Below, in pieces: positions 16,948 to 25,838 of a stretch of DNA of 64,000 nucleotides. The DNA lies in assembly GCF_005048855.1 (NCBI RefSeq), contig NZ_SUME01000011.1, positions 83,564-147,563 on the forward strand, written 5' to 3'. Below the pieces are notes generated by a model. It worked only from the letters and a program-made list of their open reading frames with translations, searched no databases and was not told the DNA's origin. Position numbers and translations under genes: made by a program. How positions within the stretch are numbered: position 1 is the first letter of the stretch; every line of letters begins with the position of its first letter. Source of the stretch: Sphingobacterium olei (GTDB lineage Bacteria > Bacteroidota > Bacteroidia > Sphingobacteriales > Sphingobacteriaceae).

Positions 16948-18222
16948 ATGGAAAATAATTCATCAAAAAGGCCGTATTCACTTGATTTGGCTTCGAGCTT
17001 ATTAGCGACACTGCTTATCATCACATTGATGTATTTAACGCAAAGTGTACTGGTGCCCTTGCTATTCTCTATCCTGATATCGATTATATTATTTCCTTTA
17101 GCACGCTTTTTCGAACGACTGCGCTTTGGGAAAGCATTTTCCGCGATTCTATCCGTTATCGTCGCCATTGCCATAATTTCTACAATTGGCTGGTTTATTG
17201 TTCATCAGAGCATTATTATCAGTAAGGATGCATCCGCAATTACCGAAAAAGTTCTTTCTGTGTTTGAGCGTTTGCAGGTGTGGATTCAACAAACATTTGG
17301 TATAGAACGCAGTCAAATGATGGACAAACTTCAGGAGCAGGGCAACAAGGCACTGGAAAATACTGGAAGTCTCCTATCAAGTACTTTTGGTTCTATAGGC
17401 AACACCTTAGCCGGTACCGTATTAGTACCACTTTTTAGCTTTTTCTTGCTTTACTACCGCGATTTTTTTCGCGAATTTTTCTTCAAAACATTTAAATCTA
17501 CACCACAACGTAAGGTGAACGAAGTATTAAATAAGATTTACGAAGTAGTACAGAGTTATTTATTGGGACTTGTGACGGTAATGGGAATAGTAGCCGTTTT
17601 AAACACAGCTGGTTTAATGTTGATGGGAATTGACTACGCATGGTTTTTTGGATCTTTGGCCTCCCTGCTGATGCTCCTTCCGTATATCGGTATTGCTATT
17701 GGATCCATTCTTCCTGCTTTATTCGCATTGGCCGTAAAAGATAGTGCCTGGTATGCAATAGGTGTCATTGCCTGGTTTCAAGTGGTTCAATTTTTAGAGG
17801 GCAACATCATTACTCCGAATATAGTAGGAAGTAAGGTAAGCATTAACCCTTTAATGGCTATTATTGGTATCTTATTGGGTGGTATGCTATTCGGTTTATC
17901 AGGTTTAATATTAGCTTTACCATTTATTGCGACTTTAAAAGTTCTATTCGATGCTATTCCAAGTATGCAGGCTATCGGATTTTTAATCGGAGAGCCAGAA
18001 AAAGAACATTTGAAAACGAATTCCACACAGGAACTGTTGATGAAATGGGGAATAGTACGGAAACCCAGGAATAAACAGAAAGTTCATTTGGACGTACATG
18101 TAGACACCGAATCTACGCCCGCAAAAACGACGTTAAATTATAAAGAAGTTAATGAATCGGTACAAAATCCGTATGAAAACTTAAGCGAAGAGTCAGGTAA
18201 CGAAAAAGATGGTGAAAAATAA
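16948..18222 (+). CDS. AI-2E family transporter (UPF0118/DUF20)
   Basis: The 424-residue inner-membrane protein has the family layout: two or three N-terminal helices, a periplasmic or cytosolic helical segment at about 95-150, a further helix block at about 210-330 (with GSKVSINPLMAIIGILLGG), and a hydrophilic tail. Family members export autoinducer-2 or act as Na+/H+ antiporters, so the name does not fix the substrate. I use the ATG at 16948 rather than an upstream TTG. The last codons are part of a long terminator hairpin. Confidence 0.9.
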   Translation: MENNSSKRPYSLDLASSLLATLLIITLMYLTQSVLVPLLFSILISIILFPLARFFERLRFGKAFSAILSVIVAIAIISTIGWFIVHQSIIISKDASAITEKVLSVFERLQVWIQQTFGIERSQMMDKLQEQGNKALENTGSLLSSTFGSIGNTLAGTVLVPLFSFFLLYYRDFFREFFFKTFKSTPQRKVNEVLNKIYEVVQSYLLGLVTVMGIVAVLNTAGLMLMGIDYAWFFGSLASLLMLLPYIGIAIGSILPALFALAVKDSAWYAIGVIAWFQVVQFLEGNIITPNIVGSKVSINPLMAIIGILLGGMLFGLSGLILALPFIATLKVLFDAIPSMQAIGFLIGEPEKEHLKTNSTQELLMKWGIVRKPRNKQKVHLDVHVDTESTPAKTTLNYKEVNESVQNPYENLSEESGNEKDGEK

Positions 18223-18262
18223 AAGAGCAATTACTTGCTCTTTTATTTTTCACCATCTTTTT
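18203..18262. terminator. Long bidirectional terminator, perfect 28-bp stem
   Basis: The 28 bases 18203-18230 are exactly repeated in inverse at 18235-18262 around a 4-base loop (TTAC). The left arm includes the last four sense codons and the stop codon of the AI-2E gene. Flanking A/T runs make it work in both directions, serving also the opposing DUF3472 gene. Confidence 0.9.
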
Positions 18263-18277
18263 ATATTTTCGTCAACA

Positions 18278-19609
18278 TTACGGCAATTTTGCAAAATCAA
18301 TATTTGGAGCGGTATTTCTATTGTCAAATGAAAAGGTACTACCTGGTGTTACGATTTCATTAAAAAAACCTCCATTTTTCAGAAAGTATCCATTTGGGGT
18401 TACTCCTCCTACGGCATCTATTCTTTGTTTCGCATGATATGTATTGTCTACTGTAAATCGTGCTGACGTAATTTTATTCCACTCACCATTGTACACCCAT
18501 TGATTTTTGAACTCTACCTGACGTTCCAAATATCCTTGGTTAGGACTAAAATTCTCTAAGAAGCTGTGAAAACTAGTCAAATAGGTATTCGTCTTCGGGC
18601 GCTTAAAGCTTGCGACAATTTGCCACTGCCGGGTATCAGGATTAAAAAACCATGCTGAATAATCGGTATGGTTATTTCCGTCAGGAATTCCTTTTAGCAA
18701 AAATCGATAGGTTATACCGGCTTTCCAACTATACCGCAAATAACTTTGACCTCCCGATCCTTCATTACCAAATTCTCCGGTATGAACACCTGTACCTTTT
18801 TTATTTAAAACAATTTTCTGATCATCAGGAATTGTTCTTGGATCATCCGTCTGAAATGGACTCCATACAGAAAACAGTATCCTTCTTTCTCGTTCGGAAT
18901 TCACTTGGATACCGAAATAGCCCTGTCCGAAACCTATGGCCATAAAATATGAACCAATCTTGTCTTCCCCCTCGGGAATTGTAACTTCATTATAGTAATA
19001 GGTAGCATCCGATATCCCTGAGACATTGTAGTTGATATGACATGAAGGTCCTCTTCTTGCCCAATAGTAATAATTTGGATCATCAGAATATAACACACCA
19101 TCTGCTACAGCTTCACCTGAAATTAAGAGATGCGAAATCTCTCCATAGCTATTGCCTGAAGTATTCATACCTTGAACACTGACTTTCACATAACCTTCTT
19201 CCGCTACGTGAAACTCGCCGACATTAATCTCCCCAAAACCAGGTGAAGACAGTTCAACCTCTTTTGATCTTTCACCAACAGAAACCCGAACCTTGGACTT
19301 TTGACCTTCGGGTGCTTTGGCGCGAAGTTTTAAAGAAAAAGCCCCTCCTTTTGACGTTCTAAAATAAATACTGGTAACGGTAGAAGATTCCGACCAATTT
19401 GTCAAACCGGTGTTAGAAATAGATTCTTTTGCACGAGAATCTTTATGGGTGAAAAAGGCATTTCCTGCCAACGGAATTTCATACGTTTTGTCCTCAAATC
19501 TAGTGGCAGAAAAAGAATGGTCTGCTGTAACATGAGCTTCTAAAGGGTAGCTACTATTTAGGAATACCACTCCTAACAAAATAACACTTCTTAAATATTG
19601 TCCTATCAT
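18278..19609 (-). CDS. Secreted DUF5077/DUF3472 domain protein
   Basis: The 443-residue protein has an N-terminal signal peptide (residues 1 to about 25). A beta-rich domain at about 40-170 resembles DUF5077, and a larger domain at about 175-430 carries the DUF3472 landmarks GPSCHINY, FGQGYFGIQVNS and FSVWSPFQTDDP. Such proteins occur in many Bacteroidota and are thought to be extracellular or periplasmic, possibly carbohydrate-related; no activity has been shown to my knowledge. It is monocistronic, converging on the transporter operon. Confidence 0.82.
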   Translation of the reverse strand: MIGQYLRSVILLGVVFLNSSYPLEAHVTADHSFSATRFEDKTYEIPLAGNAFFTHKDSRAKESISNTGLTNWSESSTVTSIYFRTSKGGAFSLKLRAKAPEGQKSKVRVSVGERSKEVELSSPGFGEINVGEFHVAEEGYVKVSVQGMNTSGNSYGEISHLLISGEAVADGVLYSDDPNYYYWARRGPSCHINYNVSGISDATYYYNEVTIPEGEDKIGSYFMAIGFGQGYFGIQVNSERERRILFSVWSPFQTDDPRTIPDDQKIVLNKKGTGVHTGEFGNEGSGGQSYLRYSWKAGITYRFLLKGIPDGNNHTDYSAWFFNPDTRQWQIVASFKRPKTNTYLTSFHSFLENFSPNQGYLERQVEFKNQWVYNGEWNKITSARFTVDNTYHAKQRIDAVGGVTPNGYFLKNGGFFNEIVTPGSTFSFDNRNTAPNIDFAKLP

Positions 19610-19715
19610 ACATTTAGAATTAGAATAAGCACTAAAAATACGATATGCATTCTGTTAAAAATATACCCGTTGCATCATCAAACGTTTGCGCAAAATGCGT
19701 TAAAAAAAATGGGGC

Positions 19716-19755
19716 TACAAGAAAGCCAATTCCTTCTGAAATTGGCTTTCTTGTA
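19716..19755 (-). terminator. Terminator of the arginine cluster
   Basis: A 16-bp perfect stem (19716-19731 with 19740-19755), core GAAAGCCAATT, encloses an 8-base loop. It lies 18 bases past the argC stop in the minus-strand direction, so the operon ends here and other arg genes lie elsewhere. Confidence 0.85.
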
Positions 19756-19773
19756 TAGACGTTAATATTTTGC

Positions 19774-20793
19774 TTAAAATCCGATCGACTTCAGATTCAA
19801 ACCTGTACGCTCATCCAAACCAAACAACAGATTCATATTCTGTACGGCCTGACCGGAAGCTCCTTTTAACAGGTTGTCTGTCGCATTCAATACCAATAGT
19901 TTATTACCATGTTTTTCTAGATGAATAATACTTTTATTTGTATTGACAACTTGTTTTAAATCAATGTTCTCTTTAAAAACATGCGTAAAAGGATGTGAAG
20001 CATAATACCTTTCGTACAATTCGTATGCTTCTCGTTCCGACAAATCCGATTCAAGATAAATCGTCGAAAAAATTCCCCGGGCAAAATCTCCACGTTGAGG
20101 CACAAAATTGATTTTTTCTGCAGCCCTATCTAATAAAGATTTTTCCGATTGCGGCAAAAATCCATTTTGCAGCTGATCTAAAGATTCTGATATCTCCTGT
20201 AAATGTTGATGTTCAAAAGATTTATATGCGGAAAGGTTATTATTACGCCAAGAGAAATGGGTTGTAGGCCCTGGCTTTTGCCCAGCTCCCGTAGAACCTG
20301 TAGTCGCGTTAACGTGAATTTGATTAGGTAATATTCCTTCACTTGCCAATGGTAATAACGCCAATTGAATATTCGTGGCAAAACAGCCTGGATTAGCGAT
20401 GTACCGTGCTGACTTTATAGCGTCCCGATTTAATTCGGGTAAGCCGTAAATAAACTTCTCTCCTTGATACATTGTATTTGCACGGAGACGATAATCTTGC
20501 GATAAATCGATAATTTTTACGGAAGCATCAACAGGATGAGCATCTAGAAATTTCCGGGCGTCTCCATGACCGACGCAAAGAAAAAGGACATCAATATCCG
20601 AATGAAAATCAGAAGAAAATGTCAACTCTGTATCGCCCAATAAGTCGTTGTGTACCTTATACAACTTATTGCCGGCATTAGAAGCACTATTTGCAAATAC
20701 AATTTCTACGTTTGGATGATAAATTAGTATACGCAATAATTCACCACCGGTATATCCTGCAGAACCTACTATCCCTACTTTAATATTATTCAT
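19774..20793 (-). CDS. argC: N-acetyl-gamma-glutamyl-phosphate reductase
   Basis: ArgC reduces N-acyl-glutamyl phosphate to the semialdehyde with NADPH, the third step of ornithine/arginine synthesis. The 339 residues fit the family. The N-terminal Rossmann motif is VGIVGSAGYTGGELLR (6-21), and the catalytic cysteine is Cys137 in IANPGCFATN. The end of argG overlaps its ATG by one base, so the two are translationally coupled. In some Bacteroidota the acyl group is succinyl, not acetyl; this cannot be decided from argC. Confidence 0.95.
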   Translation of the reverse strand: MNNIKVGIVGSAGYTGGELLRILIYHPNVEIVFANSASNAGNKLYKVHNDLLGDTELTFSSDFHSDIDVLFLCVGHGDARKFLDAHPVDASVKIIDLSQDYRLRANTMYQGEKFIYGLPELNRDAIKSARYIANPGCFATNIQLALLPLASEGILPNQIHVNATTGSTGAGQKPGPTTHFSWRNNNLSAYKSFEHQHLQEISESLDQLQNGFLPQSEKSLLDRAAEKINFVPQRGDFARGIFSTIYLESDLSEREAYELYERYYASHPFTHVFKENIDLKQVVNTNKSIIHLEKHGNKLLVLNATDNLLKGASGQAVQNMNLLFGLDERTGLNLKSIGF

Positions 20794-21980
20794 TAGTCTC
20801 CTTTATTCACTTTGTGCCAAATCAGTGTTTGATTTCCAAATATCTTAGAAAAACCTTTCACGTCATCACCCGTATATCCCTTATTCATCTCACCGTAGCT
20901 ACCAAATTTATTGGACATTAAATCATGATCCGACTCGATACCAATGATTACAAAACGGTAAGGATGCAATTCGACAATTACGCGACCAGAAACCGTTGAT
21001 TGAGCACTTTGTAAAAAAGCTTCGATATCACGCATCACGGGATCGTGCATTTGACCTTCGTGCATATAATTCCCATAGAATGCAGCAATCTGGTCTTTCC
21101 AGGACAATTGCCATTTTGTCAACGTATGTTTTTCTAATGTATGATGTGCTTTAATCAAGATCAAAGGGGCAGCTGCTTCAAAACCAACACGACCTTTGAT
21201 GCCGATGATCGTGTCACCTATGTGAATGTCACGACCAATACCATAAGGTTGAGCAAGATCCTGTAACTGCTGAATCACTTTTACGGAGCCTATTTTCTCT
21301 CCGTCTAAAGCGACTGGTTCACCATATTCAAAATCAATCGTTATTTGGCGGGGTTCTGTCGACGTCACTGCTGTAGGCCACGCTGTCTCCGGAAGATATT
21401 GGTTCGAGGTCAATGTCTCCGCCCCTCCTACTGAAGTACCCCACAGTCCCTTATTAATCGAATATTTCGCTTTTTCGGCCGAATATTCTACGCCGTGACT
21501 ATTTAAATAGTCAATTTCTGCTTCCCGGCTTAATTTTAGATCACGAATAGGCGTAATGATTTCTATTCCCGGAATTAACGTTTCGAAGATCATATCAAAA
21601 CGAACTTGATCGTTACCTGCTCCCGTAGAACCGTGAGCCACACATTCTGCACCTATTTTTTTTGCATAATTTGCGATAGCCGTTGCTTGGCAGACACGTT
21701 CTGCGGACACCGATAGCGGATAGGTAGCATTTTTCAATACATTCCCAAAAATCAGGTACTTTATAGTTTCGCGGTAGTAGTTTTCAGTTTCGTCGATCGT
21801 AGTATGTGATTTTACACCCAATTCATAAGCACGCTTTTCAATATGTTGAATTTCTTCTTCTGAAAAACCACCTGTATTCACAACTACTGAATGAACTTCC
21901 AAACCTAGATCTTGAGTTAGATAAATACAACAAAATGATGTATCTAAACCACCACTAAATGCTAAAACTACTTTTTTCAT
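20793..21980 (-). CDS. argG: Argininosuccinate synthase
   Basis: ArgG joins citrulline and aspartate with ATP cleavage to give argininosuccinate. The 395-residue protein shows the PP-loop LAFSGGLDTSF (7-17), and further conserved segments HGSTGAGNDQVRF and YSINKGLWGTSVGG. Length matches the family. It lies between the GNAT gene (56-base gap) and argC (one-base overlap) and is clearly part of the same operon. Confidence 0.96.
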   Translation of the reverse strand: MKKVVLAFSGGLDTSFCCIYLTQDLGLEVHSVVVNTGGFSEEEIQHIEKRAYELGVKSHTTIDETENYYRETIKYLIFGNVLKNATYPLSVSAERVCQATAIANYAKKIGAECVAHGSTGAGNDQVRFDMIFETLIPGIEIITPIRDLKLSREAEIDYLNSHGVEYSAEKAKYSINKGLWGTSVGGAETLTSNQYLPETAWPTAVTSTEPRQITIDFEYGEPVALDGEKIGSVKVIQQLQDLAQPYGIGRDIHIGDTIIGIKGRVGFEAAAPLILIKAHHTLEKHTLTKWQLSWKDQIAAFYGNYMHEGQMHDPVMRDIEAFLQSAQSTVSGRVIVELHPYRFVIIGIESDHDLMSNKFGSYGEMNKGYTGDDVKGFSKIFGNQTLIWHKVNKGD

Positions 21981-22036
21981 GCTTCTTTATAAAGATTTAT
22001 ACGCGGCTTATTATCAAGCCGAACAAAGTTAACAAA

Positions 22037-22753
22037 TTAATATCCTTTTATCGGTTTTGCACCAACGGGAATTATTGACGCTACAAATTTCTTCGTAGAT
22101 TTCCACAATTTTGCTTCAATACGTTTTAAGAGTGATTGCTTTTTGGCGATACGATCCAAACGTTCCTTTGCTTCCGCTTTACGTTGAATTTTTTCTTTGA
22201 GTTCTTTTTCTTTTTCTACCGGATCCCATAGCATCGCCGTACACATGCAGTTCTTACGGTCTTTACTCATCAGGATATCGTAATTAATACAGCTCTTGCA
22301 ACCTTTCCAAAATTCTTCATCCTGTGTCAGTTCAGAATAGGTAACGGGCTCATAGCCTAGGTCGGAATTTATTTTCATAACCGCCAATCCCGTAGTCAGA
22401 CCAAATATCTTGGAGTTGGGGTATTTCTCGCGAGAAAGATCGAACACACGTTTTTTAATTGCTTTTGCTAATCCGACCTTCCGAAAAGCCGGGTTGACAA
22501 TTAATCCGGAATTAGCAACATAATCGCCATGTCCCCATGTTTCAATATAGCAAAATCCCGCCCAAGTACCGTCCTTGTGCAACGCAATAACAGCCTTTCC
22601 TTCATCCATTTTCTTGGCTACGTACTCAGGCTTACGACGGGCGATACCTGTTCCACGAGCTTTCGCGGATTCAAACATTTCCTCACATATTTGCTCAGCG
22701 TAATGCAGATGGGCAGATGTAGCGGGAGTAATTAAAAAATCTGAAATTGTCAT
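22037..22753 (-). CDS. GNAT-family N-acyltransferase heading the arginine cluster, Cys-rich
   Basis: The 238-residue protein has a GNAT acyl-CoA-binding core at about 65-135, with the motif A region GLIVNPAFRKVGLAKAIKKR. After it come four cysteines in a CxxC and CxC pattern (152, 155, 169, 171), then a highly basic, probably coiled-coil tail (about 181-222). It precedes argG by 56 bases and is likely co-transcribed. Position and fold suggest it could be the N-acyl-glutamate synthase starting the pathway, but that is inference. The cysteines could bind a metal or Fe-S cluster. Confidence 0.82.
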   Translation of the reverse strand: MTISDFLITPATSAHLHYAEQICEEMFESAKARGTGIARRKPEYVAKKMDEGKAVIALHKDGTWAGFCYIETWGHGDYVANSGLIVNPAFRKVGLAKAIKKRVFDLSREKYPNSKIFGLTTGLAVMKINSDLGYEPVTYSELTQDEEFWKGCKSCINYDILMSKDRKNCMCTAMLWDPVEKEKELKEKIQRKAEAKERLDRIAKKQSLLKRIEAKLWKSTKKFVASIIPVGAKPIKGY

Positions 22754-22797
22754 CTAAGATGTCGACCTAAAAATTAATGCACTTTAGTGCTTTATGA

Positions 22798-22956
22798 TAT
22801 AAACTAAATTTGAAAAGAATCACCGAGCCGGATGATCTTAAAAAAATGGAATTAGCCTGCCTCCGCATCAAGCTCGAGGCAGAATAGGTCGTCGAAATCG
22901 CAAAATTGGACAGTTCAATGTATATATTTCGGCCATATAAGAGCCAACAAACTTTC
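22798..22956 (+). pseudogene. Possible degenerate fragment of an IS3-type transposase OrfA
   Basis: On the plus strand a frame reads LKRITEPDDLKKMELACLR and on to LEAE, then a stop at 22885-22887, then VVEIAKLDSS and FRPYKSQQT in the same frame. From memory, this pattern resembles the C-terminal coiled part of OrfA proteins of Bacteroidota IS3-family elements. There is no start, no OrfB and no terminal inverted repeat, so at most it is a remnant. Low confidence. Confidence 0.25.
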
Positions 22957-23036
22957 TCGAAGTTTGTTTTAGCCATCCCATATTTGCCTTACTACAATAC
23001 ATTTAAACGATTGTTCTTTCTTTAAATCTGACAGCG

Positions 23037-23070
23037 CAAAAGTAAAAAATTATTTTTTTCTTTTATGCAA
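23037..23070 (-). promoter_or_regulatory. Candidate promoter of GNAT-argG-argC
   Basis: On the minus strand TTG (23070-23068) and TACTTTTG (23044-23037) are 23 bases apart, which fits the Bacteroidota promoter with a long spacer. It would yield a leader of about 280 bases before the GNAT start. Confidence 0.4.
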
Positions 23071-23256
23071 TCTTTCTGTAGTTTTTTTGAATATTAATCA
23101 ATTATATAAAATATATTTCAATAAACTATCAATTTGACCTCAGTTCTGTTAAAACGTTTAAAATTTCCCGAAGTTGTCAGTTATTTGTCATTCAACAAAA
23201 AGACTTTTTAGATTGTATAATAAATAGCCTAATTTTGAGGATTAAATTACATTATA

Positions 23257-23499
23257 ATGGTTGGACCAAGTATTATCTTCTATATCATCTTTGCAGTTCC
23301 CTATATCTTCGTCATGTACTGGCTTGTAAAACAAGATAAAAAAAAATATGCTTGGGGATTAGCAGTTGTGACGATTATTGCGCTCTTAGCAATCTATGTA
23401 TCACAAGTAGCAAGCAGAAATGCCATCGAAAATTACAAACAACATCAAATAGACTCTCGCAAAATCGAGCAGGAACAATCACAAGATTCCCTAAAATAG
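23257..23499 (+). CDS. Small membrane protein, function unknown
   Basis: An 80-residue hypothetical protein with two hydrophobic helices at about 4-24 and 32-50, split by the basic turn KQDKKKYAWG, and a polar, glutamine-rich tail (51-80). TAATTTTG at 23230-23237 is a good -7 element 20 bases before the ATG, and a strong terminator follows directly, so it is an independent expressed unit. No family recognised. Confidence 0.7.
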   Translation: MVGPSIIFYIIFAVPYIFVMYWLVKQDKKKYAWGLAVVTIIALLAIYVSQVASRNAIENYKQHQIDSRKIEQEQSQDSLK

Positions 23500-23536
23500 A
23501 AGAGGTGCGTATCGTATAACGCACCTCTTCTATTTT
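23493..23536. terminator. Bidirectional terminator, 18-bp perfect stem
   Basis: Bases 23493-23510 pair with 23519-23536 around an 8-base loop; the GC core is GAGGTGCGT. The stem includes the stop codon of the 80-residue gene and lies 20 bases past the stop of the opposing oligopeptidase gene. Confidence 0.88.
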
Positions 23537-23555
23537 AATTCTTAGATCACTCTAA

Positions 23556-25712
23556 TTAGTCATCAATACCCTCGAGTTTAAGAAAAAAAGCATACTCTAA
23601 CGCTTGATCTTTTAGGTAATCAAAGCGCCCCGAAGCACCTCCGTGGCCAAAATCCATGTCGGTTTTCAACAATATTACCTGATCGCCGGTTTTAGTTGCC
23701 CGTAATTTTGCCACCCATTTGGCAGGTTCGAAATATTGCACCTGACTGTCGTGTAAGCCAGTTGTCACGAGTAGGTTCGGGTAGTCTTTAGCTTCAATAT
23801 TCTCATACGGAGAATAGGACTTCATATATTCATAAGCTTCTTTATTATTCGGGTTCCCCCATTCATCGTATTCATTCGTAGTAAGGGGGATGCTTTCATC
23901 TAACATCGTATTTACAACATCTACAAAGGGAACCGCAGCTATTACACCATTCCACAGATCAGGAGCCATATTAATCACGGCACCCATCAGCAATCCGCCG
24001 GCACTTCCGCCCTCAGCATACAAGTGTCCTTTTGATGTATATTTTTGTGCAATCAGATATTCCCCACAATCGATGAAATCTGTAAACGTATTGATTTTCT
24101 TCATCATCTTTCCATCTTCGTACCATTGGCGCCCCATTTCCTCTCCACCACGTATATGCGCTATGGCAAAAATAAATCCGCGATCAAGCAAAGACAACCG
24201 GCTGGAACTAAAGGTGGCGTCCATTGATGCTCCATACGATCCATACGCATACAGGTACAAGGGAGCAGAACCGTCTTTCTTTGTTCCTTGTTTATACACC
24301 AACGAAATAGGTACTTTTATTCCATCCTTTGCTGTAGCAAACAAGCGCTCGGTAACATATTGTTCAGCATTATATCCCCCCAACACTTCCTGTTGTTTCA
24401 ATAAAGTTTTCTCCCTGCTCTCCATATTATAATCGTATGTAGAGGAAGGCGTAACCAATGAGGTATAGCCATAACGCACCACCTCCGAATCATATTCTTC
24501 ATTTGTACTGGAGAATACTTTGTAGGCAGGTTCACCCATCTCGAGATAGTGCTCTGAATGATTGCTTAGATTGCGAATAGCCAGATTAGTCAACCCATTT
24601 TTACGTTCCGATATAACGAGATGATTCTTAAATTCTTCAATTCCCTCAACCAATACATCCGGTCGATGGGGAATGAATTCAGTCCAATTTTCTTTTCCCG
24701 TTTTATCTAAAGGACATTGCATTACTTTAAAGTTGGTAGCTTCATCATTTGTCAAAATCAAGAAACGATCTGCCAAAGGAATTACGGAATACAGCACTTC
24801 TTTCATCCGTGGCTGAAAAACCCTAAATTTTCCATTCGGGTCATTGGCATCTAAATAAAAGACTTCTGAGCTTAGGGTAGCACCCGAATAGATTAAGATA
24901 TATTGGGCATTTTTCGACTTTCCTACTCCTATATAATTGGTATTATCTTTCTCCTCATATACGGTTACATCCTGCTTGCTATCTGTCCCCAGAGTATGTC
25001 TTTTTATTTTTTCAGAAAGAAGTGTAACTGGGTTTTTAGACGTATAGAATATCGTTTTATTGTCCGCTGCCCACGTTGCACCTCCTGAAGTCCGGTCAAT
25101 TTTATCCGCATATACTTCTCCTGTTTCCAGATTTTTAATATAAAGCGTGTACTCCCTTCTTGAAACTGTATCGATTCCATAAGCCAATAATTTGTTATCC
25201 GGACTTACAGACGACCCGCCTACGGCAAAATAGGGGTATCCTTTGGCCATTTCGTCGACATCCAACAGCACTTCTTCTTTTGCATCCAAACTTCCCTTTT
25301 TACGGCATAGCTTATAATATTGCTTCCCTTCATCCGTACGTCGGTAATAATAATACCCATTTTTAAGATACGGAACAGATTCATCCTTTTCTTTGATACG
25401 GGATTTCATTTCATCGAACAACTTGGCCTGCAGGCTTTCCGTACTCTTCATCATTTCATACGTATAGACATTTTCCGCCTCCAGGTATTTTACCACGTGT
25501 GTAGAATCTGGACCTTTTTTGAAATAATCGTTCAGCCAATAATAATTATCCACTACCGTATCGCTGTGTATAATACGACTAAACGGTTTAATGGCAGCTA
25601 CAGGAATTTCTGCTTCGGGCCAAGTGACAGTGGATCGTTTCGGTTGTTGCGAACAGGAGGTTAAAATAGCACCAATTAGAATCATATAATTAACTTTTGT
25701 TATTTCCATCAT
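23556..25712 (-). CDS. ptrB: Oligopeptidase B-like S9A peptidase, predicted lipoprotein
   Basis: A prolyl-oligopeptidase-family serine peptidase that cuts short peptides, usually after Arg or Lys. The 718 residues comprise an N-terminal beta-propeller and a C-terminal alpha/beta-hydrolase domain. The triad is readable as Ser570 (GGSAGG), Asp655 (GLHDSQV) and His690 (DFGHGG), each exactly 38 residues later than in E. coli PtrB. The extra N-terminus is a lipoprotein signal (ILIGAILTSC, Cys20), so the enzyme is probably exported, unlike the cytosolic E. coli form. Monocistronic. Confidence 0.92.
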   Translation of the reverse strand: MMEITKVNYMILIGAILTSCSQQPKRSTVTWPEAEIPVAAIKPFSRIIHSDTVVDNYYWLNDYFKKGPDSTHVVKYLEAENVYTYEMMKSTESLQAKLFDEMKSRIKEKDESVPYLKNGYYYYRRTDEGKQYYKLCRKKGSLDAKEEVLLDVDEMAKGYPYFAVGGSSVSPDNKLLAYGIDTVSRREYTLYIKNLETGEVYADKIDRTSGGATWAADNKTIFYTSKNPVTLLSEKIKRHTLGTDSKQDVTVYEEKDNTNYIGVGKSKNAQYILIYSGATLSSEVFYLDANDPNGKFRVFQPRMKEVLYSVIPLADRFLILTNDEATNFKVMQCPLDKTGKENWTEFIPHRPDVLVEGIEEFKNHLVISERKNGLTNLAIRNLSNHSEHYLEMGEPAYKVFSSTNEEYDSEVVRYGYTSLVTPSSTYDYNMESREKTLLKQQEVLGGYNAEQYVTERLFATAKDGIKVPISLVYKQGTKKDGSAPLYLYAYGSYGASMDATFSSSRLSLLDRGFIFAIAHIRGGEEMGRQWYEDGKMMKKINTFTDFIDCGEYLIAQKYTSKGHLYAEGGSAGGLLMGAVINMAPDLWNGVIAAVPFVDVVNTMLDESIPLTTNEYDEWGNPNNKEAYEYMKSYSPYENIEAKDYPNLLVTTGLHDSQVQYFEPAKWVAKLRATKTGDQVILLKTDMDFGHGGASGRFDYLKDQALEYAFFLKLEGIDD

Positions 25713-25798
25713 GTTATGAAGGGTTTGTATAGCGTAAAGTTATGTAAAAAGTATATGACTTTTTGCCTTTTTTAACAAGCTGGTGCAATTAATAGCAC

Positions 25799-25806
25799 TA
25801 TATTTG
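25799..25806 (+). promoter_or_regulatory. -7 element upstream of the S8 peptidase
   Basis: TATATTTG matches TAnnTTTG and lies 33 bases before the ATG at 25839. No good -33 TTG is seen at the normal distance. A short GTCTT/AAGAC hairpin follows at 25806-25818. Confidence 0.45.
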
Positions 25807-25838
25807 TCTTATAAAGACAATAACAAAAACTACAAAAT

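Larger units (their letters stand above)
22754..23256. other. 503-base gap upstream of the arginine cluster, no intact gene
   Basis: The left half shows codon-like sequence with stops (see the pseudogene entry) and two clear dyads: AACAAACTT/AAGTTTGTT at 22947-22969 with a 5-base loop, and CTGCCTC/GAGGCAG near 22857-22883. The right half is AT-rich and carries a minus-strand promoter candidate near 23037-23070 and a plus-strand TAATTTTG at 23230-23237 serving the gene at 23257. If the minus promoter is used, the GNAT mRNA has a leader of about 280 bases. Confidence 0.6.

Noticed and set aside
16948..18222. Inferring quorum sensing from the AI-2E name
   Set aside because: Family members include Na+/H+ antiporters and no luxS is nearby, so the name alone is not evidence.
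22767..22976. 69-codon open frame on the minus strand upstream of the GNAT gene
   Set aside because: Composition is unlike neighbouring genes and no family is recognisable; the plus strand of the same region looks more protein-like, so I treat it as non-coding.
23890..24432. 180-codon open frame on the plus strand
   Set aside because: It lies entirely inside the oligopeptidase B gene on the other strand, whose catalytic residues are all in place; it is a shadow frame.
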